DNA of 41,916 nucleotides from JAKAGE01 sp035541415 (GCA_035541415.1 DATKNI010000024.1:1-41916), one strand, 5' to 3'; positions 31,588 to 40,181 are shown, counted from the first letter of the stretch. Notes: generated by a model not told the origin, from the letters alone. A program made the numbers and translations.

Positions 31588-33981
31588 CTATTTGCGCAAC
31601 CGCGCGTAGATATCGGCTTCAATCGCCTCTCGTGCCTGTCCGAATTTGGTGCGGGAATATTCTTTAAGCTTTTCCGCAAGCGCCTTATCCCCGCCATTCC
31701 ACGACGCGGTTGCAATGCGAAGATTAAAAGGTTTTGAAGCCTGGCCGTTGATGAGGATTTTGGCGTAGGCGTTCAAATTATCAATATTTAATAAATCGTT
31801 CTGGTCAAAAATCGGTTCAAACTGCTTTACCAGGAACTCCGCATCCTGTACGCCGACCCGGAACACGATTTCCGAACCGACATTGCCGAAAACCGCGTCT
31901 TTTATCGTGTCGGTCAGCTGGGCGATGAATTGGTGCGCCATCGTAAGGTTGAGGCGGTACTTGCGGGCCTCGGAAAGGATCGTGGCAATGGAATCCGTCG
32001 TGAAGTTTTGGAATTCATCGATATAGAGGTTGAAGTCCCGGCGATTGTCGGCGTTCGGGATGTCCACCCGCGAAAGGGCTGCCATCAGGATTTTGCCGGT
32101 AAAGATCATGCCAAGAAGGCCGGCATTGATGTCGCCGATGCGGCCCTTCGAAAGATTAATAAGGAGGATTTTGCCCTGGTCCATCACGTCCCGGAAATTG
32201 AATGCCGAATGGGGCTGGCCGATGATCGGGCGCATGTAGTCATTCGAAATGAAATTATTGAACTTGGACGTGATATACGGCGTCATATTCGCGAGCGACG
32301 CTTCGCCGCCGGCCTTCACCGCTTCTTTTTCCCAAAAATCGATGACGACGGGGTTGTGGATGCGCGCGAGCTTGCGCAAACGGTAGGCGCTGTCGGTAAA
32401 GATGCGCGGGATTTCCATGAGTGTTGCCGGCTCGTTCGGCATGTCTTCCATAAGAAGCAGAAGCGCATTCCGCATATACTGCTCAAACATCGGCCCCATC
32501 GTCTCCGGCGGGAACAATTTGTTGAAAATGCTCTGCATCTCGTTCACGATAAACGTCTTTTCTTCCGGCCGGTTGAAATTAAAGTCGAGCATGTTCAAAC
32601 CGAGCGGCCGCTCCAAATCTCCCGGATTGAAATAGATCACGTCATCCATGCGGCTCGGCGGGATGAAGCCGAGCGCATTTTCAACGAGATCGCCGTGCGG
32701 ATCGACGATCGCAACGCCTTTCCCGGCGCGGATATCTTCGATGATCATGTTGCCGAGCAGGGTTGATTTGCCGGTTCCGGTCTGTCCGATCACGTACACG
32801 TGCCGGCGGCGGTCGTCGTCCGTGATACGGATGGGTTTGGCCTGTCCGCGGAACACGCTTTCCCCGATCGCCAAACCCTGCGACGGAAGATTGTCCGGCG
32901 GAGGCGCTTCTTTTGATTTGAGCCATTTCACATGCGGTGTTTCCGTCGAAGAGATCGGGAAATGGTAGAAGCTCGCAATTTCTTCGGCTGATAAAATCAT
33001 CGATTGATTGCCGTCGAAAAGCCGATAGATGAAGTTGTTGATGATCCCCGACGGATTGCGGAGCTTGTTGATCTTGAATTCATTGCGCATCGAACCGCTG
33101 AATTGATTAAATCCGGCGCACAATCCGTCGAGAATATCATCTGCCTGGAACTGCGATCCCGCCGAAGCAATGAGGCGCACATTCACATTGAAAAGCGGCT
33201 TGGCGAGCTTGAGCTGGATCGCTTTGATCGCTTCGTCATCCACAATGCGGTCTTCGCGCTCGTCTGCTTTGCTCTTGGGGTTGAACGTATTCGAAACGTC
33301 AGAAAGGCTCACCGGAAATCCTTTGCCGAAAATCTTTTTGATCGGCTCCCCTTTCTTCAGCATGGTGATATAGCTTTGCGCGGTGCGCTTAAAGCTGCTT
33401 GACGCAGGCATGAGGATCATCTGCAGGGCAACACCCTCGCCCACTTCGTTCACTTTGGAAAACGCGCCGATGATCGATTCAAAAGAATCGACGCCGAGCT
33501 CAACGTAGCTTTTGATCGGCAATGCAAAATTATCCTTTTGGGAAACATACGCCGCGGCAGTCACGCCGTTCACGTTGAAAATATTAAAATCATCCCGCAC
33601 GAGCTCGACGCTCGCGCCGTTCCACAACCCCTGAATCTGCTTGGCTGCGGTTTCGGAAGAACGTTTTGGGACGCCGAGATAAAAATGGATTTCCTCGCCG
33701 ACGTGCGGGACGGCCATCTCGAGCGTCACCGGTTTGCCGATCGCAGCAAGGCTCGCAAGCAGTTGCTCAAAGTGCGCGAGCTCCGCTTTGAAATCACCGT
33801 GCTCGCTCGCTCCCGCCGAAGCTTGCGCGGAAGGGCCGCTTCGCGGGATTTTTATGAGAAATATCGACGTGGCAAGCGCCGCGGCAAGGCGGGCGCGAAC
33901 CACGGTGCGCGCAATGAAATAAATTGCGATGCCGATGACTGCGGCTGTGATGATGGAAAAGAAAAGATAGAAGCCGAGCAT
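31588..33981 (-). CDS. VirD4/TraG-like type IV secretion ATPase
   Basis: 797 aa. One N-terminal TM helix (about 5-28), then a region of about 350 residues that I do not recognise, followed by a coupling-protein-type ATPase: Walker A GQTGTGKST (about 397-405), VAIVDPHGDLVE, a conserved YFNPGD, Walker B-like FNLYIDEFQNF, and a TraM-recognition-like end with AHQFIAQL. Such proteins are related to conjugative coupling ATPases; their job in Patescibacteria (DNA uptake, pilus function or secretion) is not settled. No VirB or relaxase genes are nearby. The small gene at 34028 lies just upstream on the same strand and may be a partner. Confidence 0.88.
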   Translation of the reverse strand: MLGFYLFFSIITAAVIGIAIYFIARTVVRARLAAALATSIFLIKIPRSGPSAQASAGASEHGDFKAELAHFEQLLASLAAIGKPVTLEMAVPHVGEEIHFYLGVPKRSSETAAKQIQGLWNGASVELVRDDFNIFNVNGVTAAAYVSQKDNFALPIKSYVELGVDSFESIIGAFSKVNEVGEGVALQMILMPASSSFKRTAQSYITMLKKGEPIKKIFGKGFPVSLSDVSNTFNPKSKADEREDRIVDDEAIKAIQLKLAKPLFNVNVRLIASAGSQFQADDILDGLCAGFNQFSGSMRNEFKINKLRNPSGIINNFIYRLFDGNQSMILSAEEIASFYHFPISSTETPHVKWLKSKEAPPPDNLPSQGLAIGESVFRGQAKPIRITDDDRRRHVYVIGQTGTGKSTLLGNMIIEDIRAGKGVAIVDPHGDLVENALGFIPPSRMDDVIYFNPGDLERPLGLNMLDFNFNRPEEKTFIVNEMQSIFNKLFPPETMGPMFEQYMRNALLLLMEDMPNEPATLMEIPRIFTDSAYRLRKLARIHNPVVIDFWEKEAVKAGGEASLANMTPYITSKFNNFISNDYMRPIIGQPHSAFNFRDVMDQGKILLINLSKGRIGDINAGLLGMIFTGKILMAALSRVDIPNADNRRDFNLYIDEFQNFTTDSIATILSEARKYRLNLTMAHQFIAQLTDTIKDAVFGNVGSEIVFRVGVQDAEFLVKQFEPIFDQNDLLNIDNLNAYAKILINGQASKPFNLRIATASWNGGDKALAEKLKEYSRTKFGQAREAIEADIYARLRK

Positions 33982-33987
33982 GTATTC

Positions 33988-33996
33988 ATTTTAACA
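33988..33996 (-). promoter_or_regulatory. Extended -10 promoter of the VirD4/TraG-like gene
   Basis: TGT-TAAAAT on the minus strand, seven bases before the ATG at 33981. Confidence 0.45.
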
Positions 33997-34027
33997 AACA
34001 ACCCTTCACCGCCCCGCGGAACAACCG

Positions 34028-34432
34028 TTATTTTACGATGCCGCGCCTTTGAAGCTCCGGATATAATTTCCCGGCAAGCGCGTCATGGAATGCGTCTTGC
34101 ACGAAATATGGCGATTTTTTTGATTCATTGAGCGCTTTGCCGATGCCCTGGCGCAATGCGGTGTCGATGAGATATTCGATTTCGAGCTTCACTTCGGGCG
34201 AAGCGGCGTCGGCGTATGCCGGCAACGGATCTCGCGACGGCGCGGGCGGGGGTGTGGGAACGGCGGCCTGGTTGCCCGGCAAAACCGGAAACGCTTTTAT
34301 GGATTCTTTGATGAGCGCGCGTTCGCTCGCATTATGGAACTCCGGATGTTCGCGATTTTGCCGTATCTCTGCGGCGAGCCGCTGCATATCGTGCTCGATT
34401 GACTGTTCAAATGAAATATTTTGGTCGGACAT
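34028..34432 (-). CDS. Hypothetical protein next to the VirD4/TraG-like ATPase
   Basis: 134-aa soluble protein: acidic helical N-terminus (MSDQNISFEQSIEHDMQRLA), a Pro/Ala linker (VPTPPPAPSRDPLPAY), then a helical C-terminal part (KLEIEYLIDTALRQGIGKAL ... YFVQDAFHDALAGKLYPELQRRG). No family is recognised. The ATG at 34432 is preferred because TATTAT lies eight bases upstream; the longer frame to 34489 crosses the divergent gene. Position suggests it works with the ATPase. Confidence 0.7.
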   Translation of the reverse strand: MSDQNISFEQSIEHDMQRLAAEIRQNREHPEFHNASERALIKESIKAFPVLPGNQAAVPTPPPAPSRDPLPAYADAASPEVKLEIEYLIDTALRQGIGKALNESKKSPYFVQDAFHDALAGKLYPELQRRGIVK

Positions 34433-34438
34433 GTTATG

Positions 34439-34445
34439 TATAATA
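34439..34445. promoter_or_regulatory. Interlocked divergent -10 boxes
   Basis: TATAAT (34439-34444) on the plus strand for the glycosyltransferase and TATTAT (34440-34445) on the minus strand for the small gene. Each ATG is exactly eight bases beyond its box (34452 and 34432). Second case in the window of face-to-face overlapping -10 elements. Confidence 0.6.
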
Positions 34446-34451
34446 AAACTA

Positions 34452-35960
34452 ATGAGCACATCGTCCCGCGTTTGGATCCTGGCTGGCATCCTTATTATAG
34501 CAACCTTCCTCCGCTTCCACCATTTTGCATCAACGCCGCCCGGACTTTATCCCGATGAAGCGATGGACGGCAACAATGCCGTCGAAGCCGTCCAGACCGG
34601 ACATCTGCGCGTCTACTATCCCGAAGACAACGGCCGCGAAGGACTGTATGTGAATATCATCGCCGTCATCCTCAAAGTCTGGCCAGTCTACGAGCCCTGG
34701 GTAATCCGCTTGCCGGCCGCCGTCGCAGGAGTTGCAACGGTCCTCGTGATGTACTTCTTGGTTTCCGAACTCTTCGGCTACGAGATCGGCCTTATGGCTG
34801 CCTTCCTTTTAGCAACGTCGTTTTGGCATATTGATTTTTCGCGGATTGGGTTCCGTGCGATTCTCGCGCCGCTTCTTCTCGCGTGGGCGCTCTATCTTTT
34901 TACGCGCGCAATCCGCAAAGGCTCGATCCGCGAACTGCCGCCGTCATCGCCGTGGTACATTTCTCCCTATTTTTATGCGGCGATCGCGGGGATTGTATAC
35001 GGCTTGGGGTTTTATACGTATATCGCCTACCGCATCACGCCGCTCCTTTTCCTTTTATTCATCCCCTTTTACAGAAAAAATCCCGGCTTCTGGAAATGGA
35101 CGATCGTCTTTGTTGCCGCAACCTTCATCATCGCCGCGCCAATTGGATATTATTATGCCCAGCATCCCGCCGATTTCTTCGGACGAACGTCGGAAATTTC
35201 CGTCACAAATTCCGGCAATCCGACGATGGATTTCGCGGCGAACCTCGGCAAAGAACTTGCCATGTTCAATTTCCGCGGCGATGACAACTGGCGCCACAAC
35301 CTGAGCGGCGCGCCGGAACTTTTCTGGCCGGTGGGCATCCTCTTTGTGTTTGGCATCATCCTCGGCGTCTATGCCCTTGTAAAAAAATCAAAACGCTCCA
35401 CGCCGAAATCGATCGCATCGCTTCCGCCATTCGGCCTGTGGCTCATGTTCCTGTGGTTCATATTCGCCATCCTTCCGGCGGCGGCATCCGACGAAGGCAT
35501 CCCGCATGCGCTCCGCTCCATATTGATGCTCCCGCCGGCAATCGTGTTCGCTTCGATCGCGGGCGTTTGGCTCTACGGCATTATTAAAGAGTATGGCAGC
35601 AAACGGGCGGCGAAATTCCTCATGGCTGCCTTTCTTATCGTTGTCGCATGGTTCGGGTATTACGAATATTTTATTTTGTGGGCGGAAAATCCCAATGTCG
35701 CGGGCGCTTTCAATGAAAATTACGTGCAGATCGGCCGCGAGATCAATGCTTTGCCGGCGAGTACGCCGAAATATGTGATCGTGACCGCGGGCGGCGTCCT
35801 TGCGCGCGGCATCCCGGTCCCCGCAGAGACCACCATGTTTATCACCGATTCATTCACAACACAGGACCAGATGACCCACAACATCCACTATTTGCTTCCG
35901 GACCAAGCTGATACGGTTCCCGTTGGAACGCCTTCGAACGAAATATTTTATATTGAGTAA
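34452..35960 (+). CDS. GT-C glycosyltransferase, ArnT/PMT (GT39) type
   Basis: 502-aa polytopic membrane protein with about ten TM helices. The first external loop carries the acidic pair D35-E36 in GLYPDEAMDGNN, the catalytic position of dolichyl/undecaprenyl-phosphate-sugar glycosyltransferases (ArnT, PMT). It then shows RLPAAVAGVATVLVMY and LLATSFWHIDFSRIGFRAIL, typical of this superfamily. It would transfer a sugar from a lipid carrier to a lipid or protein outside the membrane; the acceptor is unknown. The longer frame upstream of 34452 is antisense to the neighbouring gene. Leaderless start inferred. Confidence 0.85.
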   Translation: MSTSSRVWILAGILIIATFLRFHHFASTPPGLYPDEAMDGNNAVEAVQTGHLRVYYPEDNGREGLYVNIIAVILKVWPVYEPWVIRLPAAVAGVATVLVMYFLVSELFGYEIGLMAAFLLATSFWHIDFSRIGFRAILAPLLLAWALYLFTRAIRKGSIRELPPSSPWYISPYFYAAIAGIVYGLGFYTYIAYRITPLLFLLFIPFYRKNPGFWKWTIVFVAATFIIAAPIGYYYAQHPADFFGRTSEISVTNSGNPTMDFAANLGKELAMFNFRGDDNWRHNLSGAPELFWPVGILFVFGIILGVYALVKKSKRSTPKSIASLPPFGLWLMFLWFIFAILPAAASDEGIPHALRSILMLPPAIVFASIAGVWLYGIIKEYGSKRAAKFLMAAFLIVVAWFGYYEYFILWAENPNVAGAFNENYVQIGREINALPASTPKYVIVTAGGVLARGIPVPAETTMFITDSFTTQDQMTHNIHYLLPDQADTVPVGTPSNEIFYIE

Positions 35961-36059
35961 TCTACCCGCCGTTCAGCATGATTCCATCATAGTCATTACG
36001 ACCATCTCGTCAAAACTTTTTTCATAAAAATTTAATAAAAAAATCGGGGCGTGAAATGG

Positions 36060-36087
36060 TTGCATTATGCTTTCTCTGTGATATAAT
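36060..36087 (+). promoter_or_regulatory. Promoter of the secreted esterase
   Basis: TTGCAT (36060-36065), 16 bp, TATAAT (36082-36087) preceded by TGA: an extended -10. Leader about 34 nt. The 100 bp upstream (35961-36059) contain nothing I can support. Confidence 0.7.
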
Positions 36088-36127
36088 GACGCCAGTTTAG
36101 CAGTTCAAACTTCACCATGGAGCGAGT

Positions 36128-37063
36128 ATGCGCAGACTGCAGTGGCTGCTTTTGCCGTTTATCTTTTTAGGCGCCATATCGGCCAAGACGCAATCAGGAA
36201 CCTTCACCACCTACACCATCACCTACCAAGGCGCAACCCGACAATTCTCGGTCTACCTTCCCCCGAAACTCCAAGCCGCGCCGGTGCCAATGGTTGTCTG
36301 TCTTCATCAGACCGTCAACGCCCCGGCAACGTCTCCGCCGCTCACCCAGTGCAAAGACACCTTGGGCTGGACACACTATGCGGACCGGTATGGATTCACT
36401 GTTGTCATGCCCGTTTCAACCTGGAACTCGGCAAAGAACGGCCAATGGTTCTGGAACGCCTACAACCTGTCGTCTCTATTCGTCAACCAACCGGCCCCCG
36501 ATGACAGCGGTTTTATCCGAACCGTCATCCAAACCATCATGCAGCAGCCGCAAACCTACGGCCTGCCAGCAATCGATGCTAATCGAATTTTCGTGACCGG
36601 AATGTCGTCAGGAGCATACATGACCCATCGAGTCGGCATAGACTCATCGGATCTTGTTGCCGCCATCGGCCCGGTCTCGGGAATGGTTTGGGTAGACACG
36701 TCAAATCTTCCGAACGCAGCGTATCCCGTGTCGGTCATCGAGTATCATGGCGACACCGATTCGGTGGTTCCCTATTGCGGCGGCGTCGTAGCGGCCTGGA
36801 ACGTCGTCGTTCCATCGCCAAGCGTCGATGCCGACGTAAACTATTGGCTAGCCCAAGACGGCATGCCGATAAATCCAACACCGCTCTGCAACGGCACGAC
36901 GCCATCAAGCGCAACGTATGTTCTGAATTTCAAAACTGCCAGCACCGAAGTTGTGTTCGTTCGGGAAGTGAATTACGGCCACGTCTACGATTCATCGCTC
37001 ACGCAAGCGCTGTGGGAATTCTTCAGCGCCCATTCGAACCAGCTCATCAAACAACCCCAGTGA
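36128..37063 (+). CDS. Secreted PHB-depolymerase-type esterase
   Basis: 311 aa with a signal peptide (MRRLQWLLLPFIFLGAISA) and an alpha/beta-hydrolase of the PHB depolymerase / feruloyl esterase / LpqC group: YLPPKLQ...PMVVCLHQT (oxyanion side), nucleophile Ser in FVTGMSSGAYMTH (about residue 160), acid Asp in EYHGDTDSVVPYCGG (about 208) and His in NYGHVYD (about 284). It cleaves esters outside the cell; substrate unknown. GGAG (36119-36122) precedes the ATG. Single-gene unit with its own terminator, flanked by accessory genes; acquisition by transfer is plausible. Confidence 0.88.
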   Translation: MRRLQWLLLPFIFLGAISAKTQSGTFTTYTITYQGATRQFSVYLPPKLQAAPVPMVVCLHQTVNAPATSPPLTQCKDTLGWTHYADRYGFTVVMPVSTWNSAKNGQWFWNAYNLSSLFVNQPAPDDSGFIRTVIQTIMQQPQTYGLPAIDANRIFVTGMSSGAYMTHRVGIDSSDLVAAIGPVSGMVWVDTSNLPNAAYPVSVIEYHGDTDSVVPYCGGVVAAWNVVVPSPSVDADVNYWLAQDGMPINPTPLCNGTTPSSATYVLNFKTASTEVVFVREVNYGHVYDSSLTQALWEFFSAHSNQLIKQPQ

Positions 37064-37084
37064 AGTTTGTCGCAGTACGCATAA

Positions 37085-37112
37085 GACCCCGGATTGAACG
37101 GGGTCTTTTTTT
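37085..37112 (+). terminator. Terminator of the esterase gene
   Basis: GACCCCG / CGGGGTC (37085-37091 / 37099-37105) followed by seven T. Confidence 0.85.
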
Positions 37113-37123
37113 GTATAAAATTA

Positions 37124-37145
37124 GGCCGCCTTGTTAGGGGCGGCC
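37124..37145 (-). terminator. Terminator of the ABC exporter gene
   Basis: GGCCGCC / GGCGGCC (37124-37130 / 37139-37145); on the minus strand TAATTTTA follows, on the plus strand TCTATTTTT, so it may act both ways. Confidence 0.7.
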
Positions 37146-37152
37146 TCTATTT

Positions 37153-38979
37153 TTACTGGAGATACTTTCCTTTTTCGATCGGAATCGAAAAATCGGTTGA
37201 TTGGAGGTTCCAGAGACGTTGATACATGCCGTCTTGGATCTTGAGGAGCAGATCGTGGCTTCCCGCTTCGATGATGTGACCGTCTTTCACGACGACAATG
37301 CGATCCATCTTGCGGATGGTCGAAAGCCGGTGTGCGACGGCGATTACGGTTCGGCCCACGATAAGCCTGGCTAAGGAATCCTGGATATATATCTCGGATT
37401 CCGAATCCAGACTGCTCGTAGCTTCATCGAGAATGAGGATCGGCGCGTCCATGAGAATTGCCCGCGCGATAGCCACTCGTTGACGTTCTCCGCCTGAAAG
37501 TTTCACGCCACGTTCACCAACAAAGGTTTGGTAGCCGTCGGGGAACGAGGAAATGAACTCGTGGCAGTGCGCCAGTTTCGCGGCACGGATAACTTCGTCA
37601 TCCGTCGCATCCGGACGCGAGTACCTGATGTTATCCATCAAGCTGCGATGGAACAATATCGGATCCTGCGGAACGTATGCGAGCTTCTGGTGCAAGCTAT
37701 CTTGGGTGACGAACGCAATGTTTTGTTTGTCGATCAGGATCTCACCGCCCGTGACATCGTGCAACCGCGTGAGCAGTTTGAGGATGGTTGATTTTCCTCC
37801 ACCCGACGGACCTACAATGCCAACCCGTTCACCGGCGCCGATCTTCAAATTGAAATCTTGAAGAATCATGTGTCCGCCGCCAACGTAGGCAAATTGCACA
37901 TCGCGAAACTCCACAGCTCCTCTCGGGGCCGCAAGGGTCGCAGCATTTTCCTTGTCGGTAAGGTCGTGGGGCTTAAGCAGTATCTCGGTCATTTCGTTCG
38001 CGTCAGCCATGGCTTCATAAATCCTGCGAATATCTCCTCCCATCTGCCGCACATTTTCCGTGAGCTGGCCGAGGTAGGATCGCAGGAATACAAAGTCACC
38101 GAGCGTGAGTTGGCCGATATACCAGTAGCGCACCGCTACGACGAGCACGATTATTTCGAGCCCGCGTATGGAAAGCCCCTGGAGGCTGTCGGAAAGATTT
38201 CCAAGCATCCACGACCGATACCGGGCTTGCCGATGTTGGTCGGTGATTTCCTGAAAATTATGGACTTCGCGCTTGATTCCGGCAAACAGTTTGAGGTTGA
38301 TGGCGTTCGCAACGGTATCAGCGAGACGTGCCGTGATCTTCGTGTCGAACTCGGCCCTGATTAAATCGTATTTCAACTTCCATCGTGAAAAATAGATGTT
38401 GAAACCGATAAAAACCATGGCCCAGACACAAAAGATCAGGCCGAGCGTCCTGTTGCGCCAGAATATTATTCCGACGACTAGGATTACTCGAATCGCTGTT
38501 TGCCCGATTTCCATCACGAGCTGGTCCATCACCACTTCGAAACTCGTTCCGAACCGGTTAATGCGCTTCACGAGCGCACCTGCAAAATTATCCGTAAAAA
38601 ATTTATGGGAATGGTTCTGCAGGTACTCGAAACTGCTGTCCGCAAGGTCTTTCATCGCACGCGTTTCGAGATTGATCAGCGCATACATAGTGACGCGCCA
38701 TCCAATCCACGAAGCGAGCAGCGTAAGGCCTACATACGTGATCGCGCTGTACACGCCTGCGAGATCGCGGAGCTGCCTGTGGAATGGATCGATAGCAAGG
38801 CAGTCGAAAAAGCGTTTGTAGAACATCGGCAACGTCATGTCGGCGCCGATCACAACCGCTACGCCCGCCGCACACATCGCAAAGAGGTACCGATATTTCC
38901 TCGCGTGCCGCCAGAAAATCCTGAGCGTCTGCTTGGTAAAATCGGTGCCCGAGATCCGCTGAGGGGCTTTTGTTTCCAA
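37153..38979 (-). CDS. ABC exporter (fused permease-ATPase, MsbA/type IV ABC)
   Basis: 608-aa half-transporter. Six TM helices in residues about 30-330, then the nucleotide-binding domain: Walker A GPSGGGKST (about 388-396), Q-loop YVPQDPILF, signature LSGGERQR (about 494), Walker B ILILDEATSSLDS and H-loop VAHRLST. It would dimerise and export a lipid, peptide or drug; substrate unknown. It starts at TTG, chosen because AAAGGAG (38987-38993) lies seven bases upstream, downstream of a strong promoter. Single gene with its own terminator; its intergenic region shares a 26-nt box with two neighbours. Confidence 0.92.
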   Translation of the reverse strand: METKAPQRISGTDFTKQTLRIFWRHARKYRYLFAMCAAGVAVVIGADMTLPMFYKRFFDCLAIDPFHRQLRDLAGVYSAITYVGLTLLASWIGWRVTMYALINLETRAMKDLADSSFEYLQNHSHKFFTDNFAGALVKRINRFGTSFEVVMDQLVMEIGQTAIRVILVVGIIFWRNRTLGLIFCVWAMVFIGFNIYFSRWKLKYDLIRAEFDTKITARLADTVANAINLKLFAGIKREVHNFQEITDQHRQARYRSWMLGNLSDSLQGLSIRGLEIIVLVVAVRYWYIGQLTLGDFVFLRSYLGQLTENVRQMGGDIRRIYEAMADANEMTEILLKPHDLTDKENAATLAAPRGAVEFRDVQFAYVGGGHMILQDFNLKIGAGERVGIVGPSGGGKSTILKLLTRLHDVTGGEILIDKQNIAFVTQDSLHQKLAYVPQDPILFHRSLMDNIRYSRPDATDDEVIRAAKLAHCHEFISSFPDGYQTFVGERGVKLSGGERQRVAIARAILMDAPILILDEATSSLDSESEIYIQDSLARLIVGRTVIAVAHRLSTIRKMDRIVVVKDGHIIEAGSHDLLLKIQDGMYQRLWNLQSTDFSIPIEKGKYLQ

Positions 38980-39010
38980 TCGTATTCTCCTTTATAAAGA
39001 GCTGGCCTAC

Positions 39011-39039
39011 ATTATAACACAAAAATGCGAGTGGCGCAA
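39011..39039 (-). promoter_or_regulatory. Promoter of the ABC exporter
   Basis: On the minus strand TTGCGC (39034-39039), 17 bp, TATAAT (39011-39016) preceded by TGT. Leader about 25 nt to the TTG start. Confidence 0.7.
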
Positions 39040-39041
39040 TC

Positions 39042-39067
39042 GTACGCGGCGCTGGATGAGTTTAGAA
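39042..39067 (-). repeat. 26-nt shared upstream box, copy A
   Basis: Minus-strand core CTCATCCAGCG with a conserved TTCTAAA start and GTAC end. It lies directly upstream of the exporter promoter -35. Related to copies B and C. Confidence 0.65.
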
Positions 39068-39078
39068 CGGCTTTGATC

Positions 39079-39121
39079 ATAGAAAAATAAAAAGAGTCCG
39101 TCGCATAGGCAGAACGGACTC
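39079..39121 (-). terminator. Terminator of the Cys-rich protein gene
   Basis: GAGTCCGT / ACGGACTC (39094-39101 / 39114-39121) followed on the minus strand by TTTTTATTTTT. Confidence 0.8.
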
Positions 39122-39133
39122 GTCGCTTTCCGC

Positions 39134-39742
39134 TTACAGCACTATCCATGCCGGTTTCTCGTAAGTAATCAATACTTCCGGCTTTTCGTCCGGCTTCGGA
39201 CGGCCACACTTGATGCAAGAACTGCCACGGCTGAGGAGTTGAGCTTCGCCGCCGTGCTGATATCCTTCTTCGAACACGTGTTCACATTTTTTTGCACATG
39301 CATTGCAAATGCTTTTACTGCATCCGGAGAAAGTTGCCATCGGTTCATTGCATTGTTTGCAAAACATCGCGGTAACGACCACAGCGCACCTGCCGTCAAC
39401 TTCGGTTTTGCTCAAAAAAGTGAGCCCGCCCGATCCGAAATAGCAAACATCGCGAATGAGGCCAGCTTCTTCCTGATCGGCAAGCGTTGTGCCTTGCAGA
39501 ACGAATTGCGTTCCACCTTCGTAATCAGGCTCGCTACCCCATTCAGTCTTTTTTAGAATCTTCTTGCCGCCAAAACCGAAATTGATTTTACGGCGACGAC
39601 CATTTTCATCTTTTTCAACCCACATCTTGGTGAGTTCTGACTTGGGTTCGAGTGCAGCAATTGCTTGGACAATTTGCTCTTCGTCTTGATCGCTTGGAAC
39701 AAATGTCCATGTTCTTTCTTGATCATCTCTCTTGATATACAC
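39134..39742 (-). CDS. Cys-rich, probable zinc-binding hypothetical protein
   Basis: 202 aa from the GTG at 39742, chosen because GGAGG (39748-39752) lies five bases upstream; an in-frame ATG at 39760 has no site before it. The N-terminal half has an acidic segment (DQDEEQIVQAIAALE) and a Gly-rich basic strand region (RRKINFGFGGKKILK). The C-terminal part holds many Cys in pairs: FCKQC, GCSKSIC, NACAKKC and SCIKCGRP, suggesting two or more zinc sites. No family is recognised. It has its own promoter and terminator. Confidence 0.75.
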   Translation of the reverse strand: MYIKRDDQERTWTFVPSDQDEEQIVQAIAALEPKSELTKMWVEKDENGRRRKINFGFGGKKILKKTEWGSEPDYEGGTQFVLQGTTLADQEEAGLIRDVCYFGSGGLTFLSKTEVDGRCAVVVTAMFCKQCNEPMATFSGCSKSICNACAKKCEHVFEEGYQHGGEAQLLSRGSSCIKCGRPKPDEKPEVLITYEKPAWIVL

Positions 39743-39774
39743 AACCACCTCCAAGCACATTTGCAGCTGACCCT

Positions 39775-39803
39775 AAAATAGCATTGGGCAAGCAAGGCGT
39801 CAA
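39775..39803 (-). promoter_or_regulatory. Promoter of the Cys-rich protein gene
   Basis: On the minus strand TTGACG (39798-39803), 17 bp, TATTTT (39775-39780) preceded by TGC. Confidence 0.65.
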
Positions 39804-39809
39804 ATGTCT

Positions 39810-39835
39810 GTACACCTCGCTGGAGGAGTTTAGAA
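39810..39835 (-). repeat. 26-nt shared upstream box, copy B
   Basis: Minus-strand core CTCCTCCAGCG, TTCTAAA start, GTGTAC end; seven bases upstream of the -35 box at 39798. Confidence 0.7.
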
Positions 39836-39849
39836 CGTTAATGAGTATT

Positions 39850-39880
39850 GAAAAATGAAAGCCGTCAGTTTCCTGACGGC
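39850..39880 (-). terminator. Terminator of the 74-aa membrane protein gene
   Basis: GCCGTCAG / CTGACGGC (39861-39868 / 39873-39880), TTTC loop, followed on the minus strand by TTTCATTTTTC. Confidence 0.85.
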
Positions 39881-39902
39881 GAAATGTTTCTGCGATAGAA
39901 CT

Positions 39903-40127
39903 CTATTTTTGTGATCGACTAGCCAAAATAATAGTTGCGACTCCAAACAGAACACTGCCGTTTGTCAGCTCAAAGGGACGGTTTGCCCAGCGTACGAATG
40001 CCGCGTTTGATGCGACCATGTTTCCTAACGTGATCGCCACTAGACAGACAACTCCCACAACCACGAGGAGAATCGTCAACAGAAACCCTATCGAAGGCGT
40101 CTTCTTGAAGTCCGGAATAATCCGCAT
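39903..40127 (-). CDS. Small two-TM membrane protein
   Basis: 74 aa: short basic N-terminus (MRIIPDFKKTPS), TM1 (about 12-34, IGFLLTILLVVVGVVCLVAIT), a loop with VRWANRPFEL, and TM2 (about 52-70). No family is recognised. AGGAG (40135-40139) sits seven bases before the ATG; the longer frame to 40238 would cross the promoter. Same organisation as its neighbours: own promoter, shared upstream box, terminator. Confidence 0.7.
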   Translation of the reverse strand: MRIIPDFKKTPSIGFLLTILLVVVGVVCLVAITLGNMVASNAAFVRWANRPFELTNGSVLFGVATIILASRSQK

Positions 40128-40152
40128 TGTTAATCTCCTGTGTTCCGGAGTC

Positions 40153-40181
40153 AATATAACATTAAATAGTGAATATGTCCA
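40153..40181 (-). promoter_or_regulatory. Promoter of the 74-aa membrane protein gene
   Basis: On the minus strand TGGACA (40176-40181), 17 bp, TATATT (40153-40158) preceded by TGT. Confidence 0.65.
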
